Positions 30,376-42,349 of a stretch of DNA of 64,000 nucleotides are shown here, piece by piece. The translations under genes and the position numbers were made by a program. The notes below the pieces were generated by a model, which was given only the letters and a program-made list of their open reading frames with translations, did no database searches and was not told where the DNA came from. Numbering within the stretch: the stretch's first letter is position 1; each line of letters begins with the position of its first letter. The DNA comes from Streptomyces viridochromogenes. GTDB taxonomy: Bacteria; Actinomycetota; Actinomycetes; Streptomycetales; Streptomycetaceae. The stretch spans positions 422,384-486,383 of the forward strand of contig NZ_LGUR01000117.1 of the NCBI RefSeq assembly GCF_001270495.1, read 5' to 3'.

Positions 30376-31932
30376 TCAGGCCGTGTGGCCCGCCACCCGC
30401 AAGGCATGGACGAGATCCCACTGGCACTCGTCCGAGACCCCTTGGGCGGCCGCCAGCAGCAGCGGTACGAGCGTCTTCGGGTCGGCCGCGACACTGCGGG
30501 CGGCCTCCTCCGGGGTGCGGACGCGGACGTAGGCGTCGAGCAGGGCACGGACCTCGCGGTGCCGCCCCTCACCGGCCAGCGCCACGACGGCCTGCCCGAT
30601 CTCGTGCGCGGGCCGCCCCACGCCCTGCCGCAGGATCTGCTCCCCGTCCTCGGCGCGCCCCGCCGCGGTCAGCGCGTCGGCGGCGGCGACGAGCCGCTCG
30701 GCGGGCAGCGAGGCGGCCTCCCACAGCAGAGTCGCCCAGTCGGCCCCGAGCCCGGCGCGCTGCATCTCCGCGGCGAGCAGCGGAAAGCGTACGGCGGGCC
30801 AGTACGCGGTCTCGACGAGCAGCGCGTGCGCCTCACCGGTGCGCCCCTCGCCGCGCAGCCGCACCAGCGTCTCCACGGTCCCGACGACCTCGCGCCGGTC
30901 CGCCACGCCCATCGGCTCGGCCTGCGGCTCCGTCGGCGTCGCGGGCGTCTCGGCCCCGGCCTCCGCCCCGGCGAACCGGGCGCCCCGCGGGGTACGGCGG
31001 CGGGTGACGGGCTGGGCCGGGAGGGTGGGGAGGCTGGGTGCGGCGGGCGGTACGACGACGGGGGCCGAGTCCTCCTCGACCATCCCGGCGAAGCGGGCGC
31101 TGCCCCGGCGGCGTTTGCGCGGTGTCCCCCGCCCGTCGGGCCGGCTCTTCTCGCCGGCCGCGGCGTTCCCCTGCTCCTCGGCCGCCCAGGAGGTCGTCCC
31201 CGCGGCCGGCCGCGCGTCACGCTGACCCGGCATGGTGCGGCTGCCACCGCCTGCGGAACCGGCCTCACCGGGCTGCGCACCGTCCGCACCGGCCCCGACC
31301 CCCGCCCCGACGTCCCTGAATCCGTCGCCCCCGAATCCGTCGCCTCCGAACCGGTCCTCGACGCGGAAGACGGACCCCTCCGCCACCCGCTCCCGCCGTA
31401 TCGCCTGTCCCTGAACACTCGCCGCCCGGCGGTCCAGGTCGGCCATCCGGGTCCGGAGTTCGGTGCAGCGGGCGCTCGCGCGTTCGTGGTCGTCGCGGGC
31501 CCAGGCGAGGTCGAGGCGGATCGCGTCGGCCTGCTCCTGGCTGCCGGCGGAGGCGAGCGAACGGCTCAGTTCCGCTTGGCGTTCGGCGGCGTACCGCTGT
31601 TCGCGGAGCATCACGTCGAGGCGGTCGCCGAGGGCATCACGGCCGCCGGGCCGGGTGTCGTACGCGGCGAGGGCGGCGGCGTGCAGGGTGCGGGCGCGTT
31701 CCGTCTCGGGGGCGGCACCGCCGGGGCCGTACTGGCCGGCGAGGTCGTGCAGGAGCGCCTCCACCACGTCCCAGGGCGGTACTTCACGTCCGTCCAGACA
31801 TGCCTGCATGCCCTCCGGGTCACGCTGCCAGAACACCCCGCACCAGCCGGCGCCCTGGTCCAGGCGCGCCAGCAGTCCGTCCAGGTAATTCACGAACTCC
31901 CGTATCTGCGACGGGAGTTGATCCACTGACAT
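30376..31932 (-). CDS. conserved hypothetical protein with coiled coil and helical C-domain
   Basis: A 518-residue cytoplasmic protein of unknown function. The N-terminus (MSVDQLPSQIREFVNYLDGL) is followed by a heptad-like charged region around 110-185 that should form a coiled coil. Residues about 190-330 are low-complexity Gly/Ala/Pro/Arg, and the last 190 residues form regular helical repeats resembling TPR or ARM-like hairpins (EAHALLVETAYWPAVRFPLL and following). I have seen similar proteins in Streptomyces but know of no assigned role. It stands alone, convergent with nothing, and is separated from the nitrilase operon promoter by about 190 bases. Confidence 0.75.
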   Translation of the reverse strand: MSVDQLPSQIREFVNYLDGLLARLDQGAGWCGVFWQRDPEGMQACLDGREVPPWDVVEALLHDLAGQYGPGGAAPETERARTLHAAALAAYDTRPGGRDALGDRLDVMLREQRYAAERQAELSRSLASAGSQEQADAIRLDLAWARDDHERASARCTELRTRMADLDRRAASVQGQAIRRERVAEGSVFRVEDRFGGDGFGGDGFRDVGAGVGAGADGAQPGEAGSAGGGSRTMPGQRDARPAAGTTSWAAEEQGNAAAGEKSRPDGRGTPRKRRRGSARFAGMVEEDSAPVVVPPAAPSLPTLPAQPVTRRRTPRGARFAGAEAGAETPATPTEPQAEPMGVADRREVVGTVETLVRLRGEGRTGEAHALLVETAYWPAVRFPLLAAEMQRAGLGADWATLLWEAASLPAERLVAAADALTAAGRAEDGEQILRQGVGRPAHEIGQAVVALAGEGRHREVRALLDAYVRVRTPEEAARSVAADPKTLVPLLLAAAQGVSDECQWDLVHALRVAGHTA

Positions 31933-32081
31933 CGCCCAACTCCCGCCAGACCGGAGTACTCCGGTCCGTTAGGCAACACCAGCCATGTTACGAACGCGCT
32001 ACGGGGAGTTTTCCGTATGGACGCAGAGTACTCCGCGGCTGCCGGAACGTGACGTGCCCGGCCGTCCGGTCGCCCGGCCCC

Positions 32082-32342
32082 TCAGGCGGCGGCCTCGGTG
32101 ACCGGGGCGCAGCGCCCGGCCAGTTCGTCCATCGAGAGGCCGAGGGCGTGCGCGAGCGCGGACACCGTGAAGAAGGCCGGCGTCGGCGCCCGGCCGGTCT
32201 CGATCTTGCGCAGCGTCTCGGCGGAGACACCGGCGCTCGCCGCGACCTCCGTCATGCTGCGGCCGCCGCGGGCCTCGCGGAGGAGCCGGCCGAGCCGCTC
32301 GCCGCGTTCACGCTCTTCGGGGGTGAGAGGGGTGCGCACCAT
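32082..32342 (-). CDS. XRE-family helix-turn-helix regulator
   Basis: A small regulator of 86 residues (starting MVRTPLTPEERERGERL) or 89 if an ATG nine bases upstream is used. It is essentially one Cro/C1-type HTH: SMTEVAASAGVSAETLRKIE, then GRAPTPAFFTVSALAHALGL. It is divergent from a methionine aminopeptidase gene across a 64-base spacer holding two TACCG-containing repeats, an arrangement typical of an autoregulated divergon. A ligand domain is absent. Confidence 0.85.
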   Translation of the reverse strand: MVRTPLTPEERERGERLGRLLREARGGRSMTEVAASAGVSAETLRKIETGRAPTPAFFTVSALAHALGLSMDELAGRCAPVTEAAA

Positions 32343-32406
32343 GACACCCATTCTAATACCGCACCCGGCCACTCCACCCCATTCAAATACCGGTATAGTA
32401 ATTGGC
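32343..32406. promoter_or_regulatory. divergent promoter/operator between XRE regulator and map
   Basis: This AT-enriched 64-base spacer has TTCTAATACCGC and TTCAAATACCGGTATAG, two copies of a (C/A)TAATACCG-like half-site; the second contains the palindrome ATACCGGTAT. The TATAG before the map start could be its -10. The pattern suggests the XRE protein binds here and represses or activates both genes. Confidence 0.5.
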
Positions 32407-33174
32407 ATGGTGGAACTGAAGACGGACACGTCGATCGAAGCGATGTACAAGGCGGGGCAGGTCGTGGGGCAGGCCCTCACGGCCGTACGCAAGGCCGCCG
32501 ACGTGGGGGTCTCCCTGCTGGAGCTGGACGAGGTGGCGCGCGAGGTGCTGCGCGTGGCGGGGGCGACCTCCCCGTTCCTCGGCTACCGCCCCTCCTTCGC
32601 CCCCGTCCCCTTCCCCGCCGTCATCTGCACCTCGGTGAACGACGCGATCGTGCACGGCATCCCGACCGGGTACCGCCTGCGCGACGGCGACCTGGTCTCC
32701 GTCGACTGCGGCGCCGAACTGGGCGGCTGGGCCGGCGACTCGGCGATCAGCTTCACGGTCGGCACGCCGCGCCCGGCCGACGTACGCCTCATCGAGACGG
32801 CGGAACGCGCGCTGGCGGCGGGCATCGAGGCGGCCGTGGTCGGCAACCGCCTCGGCGACATCGCCCACGCGATCGGCTCGGTGTGCCGGGCGGCCGGGTA
32901 CGGCGTCCCGGACGGGTTCGGCGGGCACGGCATCGGCCGCAAGATGCACGAGGATCCGTCGGTGCCCAACGAGGGCCGCCCGGGCCGGGGCATGCCGCTG
33001 CGGCACGGCCTGGTCCTCGCCATCGAGCCGATGCTCGTCGCGAGCGGCAGGGACGACTACCACGCGGCGCCGGACGGCTGGACCCTGCGCACGAACGACG
33101 GCTCCCGCGCGGCCCACACGGAGCACACGGTGGCCATCACGGAAGCGGGGCCACGGATTCTGACGGCGCGCTGA
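32407..33174 (+). CDS. map: type I methionine aminopeptidase
   Basis: A 255-residue metallopeptidase removing N-terminal methionine from new proteins. Metal and substrate residues occur in NDAIVHGIPTGYRL (His), VSVDCGAELGGWAGDSAISF (two Asp), GGHGIGRKMHEDP (His) and AIEPMLVASGR and TEHTVAITE (Glu residues). The ATG at 32407 matches the conserved start MVELKTDTSIEAMYKAGQVV and removes an upstream extension that would cover the regulator gene. It is a single-domain form without the N-terminal extension found in some actinobacterial copies and probably one of several Met aminopeptidases in the genome. Confidence 0.94.
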   Translation: MVELKTDTSIEAMYKAGQVVGQALTAVRKAADVGVSLLELDEVAREVLRVAGATSPFLGYRPSFAPVPFPAVICTSVNDAIVHGIPTGYRLRDGDLVSVDCGAELGGWAGDSAISFTVGTPRPADVRLIETAERALAAGIEAAVVGNRLGDIAHAIGSVCRAAGYGVPDGFGGHGIGRKMHEDPSVPNEGRPGRGMPLRHGLVLAIEPMLVASGRDDYHAAPDGWTLRTNDGSRAAHTEHTVAITEAGPRILTAR

Positions 33175-33606
33175 GCGTCGGCACCCCGCCCGCCGCCGCG
33201 GGCCGATCGGGCGCCGGGCGTTCCGGGCAGGGGTGCCCCGGCCGTGATCGCCGTACCGAACCTGCCGAGGCTGCTTCCGCAGTCGCCGGGCGTGCTGCCG
33301 GCGAGCGCGGCCAGTGCGGCCCCCGCGACCGGCGCGGTCGGCGCCCCGTCTCCGGTGTGCCGCCGCGCCGCACCGGCACCTCGTGTGCGGACACAGGGCC
33401 GTCGATCCCGGCCACCGCGCCCTCCTGCCGAGCCCTCCCGACCCGCACCGCCGCCGCGTCCCTGAAGGTGCCCCCGGCCATCGTTCGTGCGAAGGTGTTC
33501 TACGAACGCGGCCAGGTGTAACCGGCTTCCGCCCGGGTTACCCGACTCCGGCACGCCGATCAGCGAGGGCGACCCTGCCCGCGCAGGGACGCCGGATGGG
33601 AACGCC
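33175..33606. other. gene-poor 432-bp gap upstream of clpC-like gene
   Basis: No supported gene is visible here; the open frames on both strands are compositionally typical of non-coding high-GC DNA. Two small palindromes, TTCGtgCGAA (33484-33493) and GTTCtacGAAC (33497-33507), lie about 100 bases before the downstream ATG and are candidate stress-regulator sites. The HspR-type HAIR repeat is not seen. Confidence 0.4.
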
Positions 33607-36162
<2,556 letters not shown>

Positions 36163-36206
36163 CGTACCGGGTGTGGCGTTCCGGGTGGTGACGTTCCGGG
36201 CCGGTA

Positions 36207-38006
36207 CTACGACGTCGGCCGCACCACCATCGCCGAGCCGCCGCCCCGCCGTACCGTCTCGGCGGCCGCCAGCCACTTGCCGTTCGGCAGCCGCTGTACG
36301 CCCGTCGCCGCGCCGATCTCCGGGTTGAGCCGGAAGCCGTGCCCGATGGCCTCCAGCTTGGCCCGCAACGGGCTGTTGTACAGGCCCGGTTCGAGTTCGG
36401 TGGTGGTCTGGTTGCGCTGGCTGGCGCGGGGCGCGGCGATCGCGTCGACCAGCGGCAGGCCCCGGTCCAGGAAGCCGGTCAGGGTCTGCAGAACGGTCGT
36501 GATGATGGTCGCGCCACCGGGTGAACCGAGCGCCACGACAGGCTTGTTGTGCTGGTCGAGGACGATCGTCGGCGACATCGACGAGCGCGGCCGCTTGCCC
36601 GGCCCCGGCAGGTTCGGGTCATGGACGTCGGGGCTCGCCGGGGTGAAGGAGAAGTCCGTCAGCTCGTTGTTGAGGATGAAGCCGCGACCCGGGACCGTGA
36701 TGCCGCTGCCGCCGGTCTGCTCGATGGTGAGGGTGTACGAGACGACGTTGCCCCACTTGTCGGCCACCGTGAGGTGGGTCGTGCTGTCACCCTCGTAGGT
36801 GGTCGGCGCGGCCGTGCCACTCGCGTCGCAGGCCGTTGGGTTGCGCGGGTCACCCGGCGCGACCGGACTGGTCAGCACCGCGTCGTCCTTGATCAGGCAC
36901 TCCCGCGAGTCGGCGTACCGCTGTGACAGCAGCTCCTTCGTCGGTACGTCCTCGAAGGCGGGGTCACCGACCCAGCGCCCGCGGTCGGCGAAGGCGATAC
37001 GGCTGGCCTCGATGTAGCGGTGCAGGTACTGGGCCTCGCTCGCCTTGGACAGGTCGGTGTTCTCCAGGATGTTGAGCGCCTCGCCGACCGTCGTGCCGCC
37101 GGAGGAGGAGGGCGCCATGGAGTAGACGCCGAGACCGTCGTACGAGGTCCTGGTGGGCGCCTGGGACCTGGTGCGGTAGGTCGCCAGGTCCTTGGCGGTC
37201 AGATCGCCGGGACGGGCCTTCCAGCCGGAACCTGGGTCGACGGGCGGGTGGTTGACCGTGTCGACGATGTCCTCGGCGAGGTCGCCGCGGTAGAGGGCGC
37301 CGACGCCCTTCCTGGCCAACTCCGCGTAGGTACGGGCGAGATCGGGGTTCTTGAAGGTGGAGCCGACGACCGGGAGCCGCCCGTTCGGGAGGAACAGCCT
37401 CGCGGTGTCCGGGAAGTAGCGGAACCGGGTCTCGTTCGCGGCGGTCTGGTCGCGGAAGGTGCCGTCGACGGTGAAGCCGTCCCGGGCGAGCCGCTCGGCG
37501 GGCTTCAGCAGCGTGCCGAGCCGCTTGCTCCCCCACTGGTCCAGCGCCTTCTGCCAGGTGGCGGGCGTGCCCGGGGTCCCGACACTGAGGCCGCTGCTGA
37601 CGGCTTCGGCGAAGGGGATCGCCGTGCCGTTCTCCACGAAGAGGTCGGAGTCGGCGCTGGAGGGTGCCGTCTCACGGCCGTCGATGGTGCGCACCGTACG
37701 GGACTTGGCGTCGTAGTAGACGAAGTAGCCGCCTCCGCCGATGCCGGCCGAGTAGGGCTCGGTGACGCCCAGCGCGGCGGCCGTGGCCACGGCGGCGTCG
37801 ACGGCGTTGCCGCCGTCGCGCAGGACCTCGATGCCGGCCGCGGAGGCGTCCGCGTCGACGCTGGACACCGCGCCGCCATAGCCGACGGCGACGGGAACCT
37901 TCTCAACCGCCGTGCTCTCGGGGGCGGGTGGCGCTGCGGCCCCCACCGACACCACGGCGGCCGAGACCGCCAGTACCGACAGTTTCCGCGCGACAGGGCG
38001 ACGCAT
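36207..38006 (-). CDS. ggt: secreted gamma-glutamyltransferase
   Basis: A 599-residue exported Ntn-hydrolase. The ATG at 38006 has GGAGG five bases upstream, so the GTG two codons earlier is not used. The signal peptide RRPVARKLSVLAVSAAVVSV ends near residue 25. The large subunit has DGGNAVDAAVATAAALGV and GIGGGGYFVYYD. The catalytic Thr is about residue 408 in DSTTHLTVADKWGN, and GFILNNELTDF and LGSPGGATIITTV follow. The enzyme should hydrolyse or transfer gamma-glutamyl groups from glutathione-like or poly-glutamyl substrates outside the cell. The clpC-like gene ends 44 bases away, convergent. Confidence 0.94.
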   Translation of the reverse strand: MRRPVARKLSVLAVSAAVVSVGAAAPPAPESTAVEKVPVAVGYGGAVSSVDADASAAGIEVLRDGGNAVDAAVATAAALGVTEPYSAGIGGGGYFVYYDAKSRTVRTIDGRETAPSSADSDLFVENGTAIPFAEAVSSGLSVGTPGTPATWQKALDQWGSKRLGTLLKPAERLARDGFTVDGTFRDQTAANETRFRYFPDTARLFLPNGRLPVVGSTFKNPDLARTYAELARKGVGALYRGDLAEDIVDTVNHPPVDPGSGWKARPGDLTAKDLATYRTRSQAPTRTSYDGLGVYSMAPSSSGGTTVGEALNILENTDLSKASEAQYLHRYIEASRIAFADRGRWVGDPAFEDVPTKELLSQRYADSRECLIKDDAVLTSPVAPGDPRNPTACDASGTAAPTTYEGDSTTHLTVADKWGNVVSYTLTIEQTGGSGITVPGRGFILNNELTDFSFTPASPDVHDPNLPGPGKRPRSSMSPTIVLDQHNKPVVALGSPGGATIITTVLQTLTGFLDRGLPLVDAIAAPRASQRNQTTTELEPGLYNSPLRAKLEAIGHGFRLNPEIGAATGVQRLPNGKWLAAAETVRRGGGSAMVVRPTS

Positions 38007-38126
38007 CCGCACCTCCAGTCAGGGACCGTTCGCGCAGCCTATGCGATCGACATGCCCCCGTCAGCCCGGCCGCGCCGGAGCGCTGCTCGAACACGGGTTT
38101 GCGTTGGCCCGCTAGCATGCGCGCCC

Positions 38127-38888
38127 ATGAGTGACGACGTGCGCAACATCGTGCTGGGCGTGGTCGCGGCGGCCATCAGCGCCGGACTGGGCTGGCTCGC
38201 CCGTACCTACCTGTGGAATCGGAAGCTCCGCCGCAAGCAGGCGTTCTTCGGGCTGCCCGACAACGCCGAGTCCCTGCTGGTGGTCAACCGCGGCGCCGGC
38301 GGCCCCGAACTGACGGTGATGCGCTACGACGTGTTCGCGCTCCTCGAACTCGCCGCCCTCATCAAGGACTGCAACGCCCACGCCCAGATCGTCCCGCACG
38401 ACGCGGCACGCCAGGGCTTCGGCGAGCGCACCGAGTTCTGCGTCGGCGGCCCGGCGTCGAACCGCCGCATGATGGCGCACCTGGCCTCCCTGCTGCCCGG
38501 GGTGCGGGTGAACGTCGACGCCGAACCCGGCCCGGACCGGGGCGCCCTGCAGGTCGGTTCCGAGCGCCATCGGGTGGAGGTCGGCAAGGAGGAGTACGCA
38601 CTCCTCGCCCGGCTCACCGTCGACCAGAGCCACGGCACCCGCCCCGTCTTCCTCTTCTGCGGCCAGACCGCGATCACCAACCAGGCCGCCACCCGCTACC
38701 TCGCCCGCAACCACGAGCGGCTGGCCCGCAAGCACGGCACGGGCTCCTTCGTCCTGCTGCTGAAGGTGGTCAACTCGCAGGCTTACGGACCGGATGTGGT
38801 GGAGCTGGTCGCGGATGTCACCAGGGCGGCACAGGCACCCCTGCCGGCACCGGCGGCGACTACGCGTAATACCCACCGGGCCTCCTGA
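38127..38888 (+). CDS. conserved membrane-anchored hypothetical protein
   Basis: A 253-residue protein with one N-terminal transmembrane helix (NIVLGVVAAAISAGLGWLAR) followed by basic residues, giving a likely cytoplasmic C-domain. The C-domain has LLVVNRGAGGPELTVMRYDV, GERTEFCVGGPASNRRMMAH and RPVFLFCGQTAITNQAATRY, a pattern of conserved glycines but no catalytic site I recognise. I have met similar Streptomyces proteins annotated only as hypothetical. It is a single gene divergent from ggt, with 120 bases between the starts. Confidence 0.75.
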   Translation: MSDDVRNIVLGVVAAAISAGLGWLARTYLWNRKLRRKQAFFGLPDNAESLLVVNRGAGGPELTVMRYDVFALLELAALIKDCNAHAQIVPHDAARQGFGERTEFCVGGPASNRRMMAHLASLLPGVRVNVDAEPGPDRGALQVGSERHRVEVGKEEYALLARLTVDQSHGTRPVFLFCGQTAITNQAATRYLARNHERLARKHGTGSFVLLLKVVNSQAYGPDVVELVADVTRAAQAPLPAPAATTRNTHRAS

Positions 38889-39013
38889 GGTTCATCACAT
38901 TCCAGTAATCGTTACCGCCACGTAACTTACCGACGGGTTACTTACGGTAAGGGGCCCCGGTTACCGTTCGGTCACTTTGCACTGACACGAGTGACACGAG
39001 CGAGGAGTGACCA
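38889..39013 (+). promoter_or_regulatory. leader with repeated TTAC motifs before secreted hydrolase
   Basis: Upstream of the secreted hydrolase, TTACC, TAACTTACCG, GGTTACTTACGGTAA and GGTTACCG occur within about 60 bases, forming overlapping direct and inverted repeats (GTTAC/GTAAC). They are followed by a GAGGAG ribosome site before the GTG start. This may be an operator array. Confidence 0.35.
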
Positions 39014-40582
39014 GTGGGACACCACAACAAGGCCCTGCGTACGACCGCCGTGGGCGCCGTCTCCGCGACTCTGATCGCCGGAAGCGCCCTCGGCCTCGCC
39101 CCCGCCGCACAGGCGGCCCCGAACAGCGTCCGCTTCGTCGACATCAGCGGTGACGGCGGCACCACCCTCAAGGCGAACGTCATCACGCCCGCCGGCGCCG
39201 ACGGCAGCAGCCGCTACCCGCTGCTCGTCCTGCCCACGAGCTGGGGCCTGCCCCAGGTCGAGTACTTCGCGCAGGCCCAGAAGCTCGCGAACTCCGGCTA
39301 TGTCGTGGTCAGTTACAACGTGCGCGGCTTCTGGCAGTCGGGCGGCGAGATAGAAGTGGCGGGCCCGCCCGACATAGCCGACGCGTCCCGGGTGATCGAC
39401 TGGGCGCTCGCCAACACCCCGGCCGACGCGGGCCACATCGGCATGGCGGGTGTCTCGTACGGCGCCGGCATCAGCCTGCTGACCGCCGCGCACGACAAGC
39501 GGGTCAGGGCGGTCGCCGCCCTCAGCGGCTGGGCCGACCTCATCGGCTCGATCTACTCCGGCCGCACCCAGCACGTCCAGGCCGCGGGGCTGCTGGACGG
39601 CGCGAGCCTGGTCACCGGCCGCCAGAGCGCCGAAGTCCGGCAGATCTTCAACGACTTCTACGCCTCCAACCTGTCCAAGGAACAGGACATGATCAATTGG
39701 GGGAAGAAACGTTCGGCCGCGACATACGTGGACCAACTGAACAAGAACGGCGCCGCGGTCATGATGGCCAACGCCTGGGGCGACACGATCTTCCCGCCCA
39801 ACCAGTACGCGGACTTCTACGAGAAGCTGACCGGCCCCAAGCGGCTGGAGTTCCGCCCGGGCGACCACGCCACCGCCGAGCTGACCGGCCTGTTCGGTCT
39901 CCCGAACGACGTGTGGACCGACACCGCGCGCTGGTTCGACCACTACCTCAAGGGCGAGGACAACGGCATCAACCGCGAGCTGCCCGTCCAGCTCAAGTCC
40001 CGTTCCACGGGCGGCTACGAGGGCTATCCGGACTGGAAGTCGGTCGGCGCGACCAACCGGAAGATCGCCCTCGGCGGCACGACCACCATCCGCACGAACG
40101 TCAACTCCGGTGCGGACGGCGGGGTCGTCTTCCTGTCCAGCATCCTCGACCAGGTGGCCCACGTGCCCCCGATGGCCTCGATCCCGCTGATCCCCCGGCT
40201 CTGGGCGGGCGTGTGGCAGTCGGAGAAGTACGCCACGCCCCAACGCGTACGTGGCACCGCGAAGTTGCACACCACCGTCACCCCGACCAAGGAGAGCGGC
40301 ACCCTCGTCGCCTACCTCTACGACGTGGGCCCGCTCGGCCTCGGCAAGCTGGTCAGCAACGCGCCGTACACCTTCCACGGGCGTACGCCCGGAAAGCCGT
40401 TCGCCGTCGACCTGGAGTTGTACTCCACGGCCTACGACGTCCCGGCAGGGCACCGACTCGCCCTGGTCGTCGACACGGTCGACCCGCTCTACATCGAGCA
40501 CAACCCGTCCGGCGCACGGCTGACCTTCTCCTCACCGGCGAACGACCCGTCGTACGTGTCGATCCCACTGCGCGAGCAGTGA
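39014..40582 (+). CDS. secreted S15/CocE-type alpha/beta hydrolase
   Basis: A 522-residue exported serine hydrolase starting at GTG with GAGGAG eight bases upstream. The signal peptide ends near AAQAAP (residue ~36). The alpha/beta domain has LLVLPTSWGLPQ, VSYNVRGFWQSGG and the nucleophile elbow GVSYGAG with Ser near residue 147, with later Asp and His positions in NAWGDTIFPP and RPGDHATAEL. The last 150 residues form the jelly-roll domain of X-Pro dipeptidyl peptidase/cocaine esterase relatives. Substrate may be a peptide or ester. It stands alone. Confidence 0.9.
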   Translation: MGHHNKALRTTAVGAVSATLIAGSALGLAPAAQAAPNSVRFVDISGDGGTTLKANVITPAGADGSSRYPLLVLPTSWGLPQVEYFAQAQKLANSGYVVVSYNVRGFWQSGGEIEVAGPPDIADASRVIDWALANTPADAGHIGMAGVSYGAGISLLTAAHDKRVRAVAALSGWADLIGSIYSGRTQHVQAAGLLDGASLVTGRQSAEVRQIFNDFYASNLSKEQDMINWGKKRSAATYVDQLNKNGAAVMMANAWGDTIFPPNQYADFYEKLTGPKRLEFRPGDHATAELTGLFGLPNDVWTDTARWFDHYLKGEDNGINRELPVQLKSRSTGGYEGYPDWKSVGATNRKIALGGTTTIRTNVNSGADGGVVFLSSILDQVAHVPPMASIPLIPRLWAGVWQSEKYATPQRVRGTAKLHTTVTPTKESGTLVAYLYDVGPLGLGKLVSNAPYTFHGRTPGKPFAVDLELYSTAYDVPAGHRLALVVDTVDPLYIEHNPSGARLTFSSPANDPSYVSIPLREQ

Positions 40583-40641
40583 TCTCCGGCCGGCGCCGGG
40601 CGGGTATGGCTCTATGACTGCTGCCCCCTGCTGCCCCTGGT

Positions 40642-40791
40642 CTAGGGGCCGTGGGGGGATCCCCACCCGGCAGCAGCGTCCCTGGTCGCGGCCGGGGCCA
40701 CCTCCACGGCCTTGGGGACGGACGAATCATCGTAGTCGACGTCGGACTCGGCGAGGATTCCGGCGTGGAGAAACACCGTTCGGCTCGGCAT
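40642..40791 (-). CDS. possible 49-residue protein downstream of ABC ATPase
   Basis: A short open frame starts 15 bases after the ABC ATPase stop with GGGAG eight bases before ATG, consistent with translational coupling. The peptide begins MPSRTVFLHAGILAESDVDY and is acidic in the middle. No family is recognised. It may be a real small protein or a remnant; nothing beyond ribosome site and spacing supports it. Confidence 0.3.
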   Translation of the reverse strand: MPSRTVFLHAGILAESDVDYDDSSVPKAVEVAPAATRDAAAGWGSPHGP

Positions 40792-40806
40792 GGGTCGTAC
40801 TCCCGC

Positions 40807-41550
40807 TCAGTGATGGAGGATCTTCGAGAGGAAGTCCCGGGCGCGCTCGCTGCTGGGATGGGTGAAGAACTCGTCGGGGCTGCGGTCCTCGACGATGCGG
40901 CCGTCGGCCATGAACACCACGCGGTTGGCGGCCGAGCGGGCGAAGCCCATCTCATGGGTGACGACGATCATCGTCATGCCGTCGCGGGCGAGTTGACGCA
41001 TGACCTCCAGCACCTCGTTGATCATCTCCGGGTCGAGCGCGGAGGTGGGCTCGTCGAACAGCATCGCCTTGGGTTCCATGGCGAGGGCCCGGGCGATGGC
41101 GACGCGCTGCTGCTGGCCGCCGGAGAGCTGGGCGGGGTACTTGTCCGCCTGGTCGGCCACCCCGACGCGCTCCAGGAGTTCACGGGAGCGCCGGTCCGCG
41201 TCGTCCTTCTTGCGCCCGCGGACCTTGACCTGGCCCAGCGAGAGGTTCTGCAGGACCGTCTTGTGGGCGAAGAGGTTGAAGGACTGGAAGACCATGCCGA
41301 CTTCGGCGCGCAGCCGGGCGAGCTCCTTGCCCTCCGCGGGCAGTGGCTGCCCGTCGAGCAGGATCGTGCCGGACTGGACGGTCTCCAGCCGGTTGATGGC
41401 CCGGCACAGTGTCGACTTCCCCGACCCCGAGGGGCCGATGACCACGACCACCTCCCCTTTGCCGACGGTGAGATCGATGTCCTGTAGGACATGCAGGTCC
41501 CCGAAGTACTTGTTGACGTCACGCAGCTCGATCAGTGGATCGCCAGCCAT
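40807..41550 (-). CDS. amino-acid ABC transporter ATPase (GluA-like), orphan
   Basis: A 247-residue ABC ATPase of the polar amino-acid (PAAT) class. Walker [20 protein letters not shown]-loop [14 protein letters not shown], signature [15 protein letters not shown], Walker [15 protein letters not shown] and H-loop [10 protein letters not shown] are all intact. The permease and binding-protein genes that usually follow (gluBCD) are not next to it: the following 220 bases hold only a possible 49-residue frame. An AT-rich promoter-like stretch precedes it. It either serves permeases encoded elsewhere or is the remnant of an operon. Confidence 0.93.
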   Translation of the reverse strand: MAGDPLIELRDVNKYFGDLHVLQDIDLTVGKGEVVVVIGPSGSGKSTLCRAINRLETVQSGTILLDGQPLPAEGKELARLRAEVGMVFQSFNLFAHKTVLQNLSLGQVKVRGRKKDDADRRSRELLERVGVADQADKYPAQLSGGQQQRVAIARALAMEPKAMLFDEPTSALDPEMINEVLEVMRQLARDGMTMIVVTHEMGFARSAANRVVFMADGRIVEDRSPDEFFTHPSSERARDFLSKILHH

Positions 41551-41687
41551 GCCCAGCCCCAGTCACTCTCAGCTGTGTAGCGGTTTTCGCAAACTATCCG
41601 GGCAACAATGAACTTAATGCACGACACGCACTTTTCGGGCATAAGCCGTATTTACACCGAACTTATGTCGAACTGCGGGCCGGCGCC

Positions 41688-42095
41688 TCATGCTTCCGCG
41701 ACCTCCGCGTACAGCTGCGACAGCTCGGGCACCCCGCTCACCGCCCACTCCTGCCCGGAAGCCACGACATCGAACTCACGGCCGGAGGCGAGCCGGACGA
41801 CCGGCTGACCGTCCGGCCAGATCTCCCAGGCGGCTCCGGGCACGGTACGCACGATGACGGTGCCGAGATACAGACCGGCGTCGTTGCCCAGCCACGGCAG
41901 GATCTCCTCGTCGTCCCGCCAACGCGGCAGCAGCTGGTCGAGCGCCTCCAACGAGGCGGCGGTGTCGTCGAGTTGGACCCCCGCCCGGGACGCGTGGGAG
42001 CGCAGGAGCTCGCACTCGGAGAGGAGTTCGGCGATGCCCTCGGGGTCCGGGGCCCCGCGCTTCTCGGGTCGGTTGCCCAGAAAAGGGATCTTCAT
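41688..42095 (-). CDS. DUF6278-type hypothetical protein
   Basis: A 135-residue, acidic, soluble protein with MKIPFLGNRPEKRGAPDPEG at the start, a helical middle and GNDAGLYLGTVIVRTVPGAA and WEIWPDGQPVVRLASGREFD in the second half. I match it to the DUF6278 group of Streptomyces; no function is known. It lies between the orphan ABC ATPase and a secreted hydrolase gene on the other strand, without an operon partner. Confidence 0.7.
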   Translation of the reverse strand: MKIPFLGNRPEKRGAPDPEGIAELLSECELLRSHASRAGVQLDDTAASLEALDQLLPRWRDDEEILPWLGNDAGLYLGTVIVRTVPGAAWEIWPDGQPVVRLASGREFDVVASGQEWAVSGVPELSQLYAEVAEA

Positions 42096-42349
42096 ATGCC
42101 CAGCGTGTCATTCGTACTGCCGAACGCACCACAGGCGCGCGGGCCGCCGATTCCGGTCGAGTTCACGCCGAGTTCGGGCATGGCTCGTTGACGGGTCACG
42201 GGCGCCTCTCTAACTTCACGGTGCGTCTTGCGTCTCGTCGGAACGTCTCGTGTACGTCTCGTCCGTACGTCTTGCCTGTTCTTCTCACCTGAAGTTGTCA
42301 TGCGCAGTCATACGTAGTCCTGAGCGGTCGTGAACGGGAGGAGTCGGAG

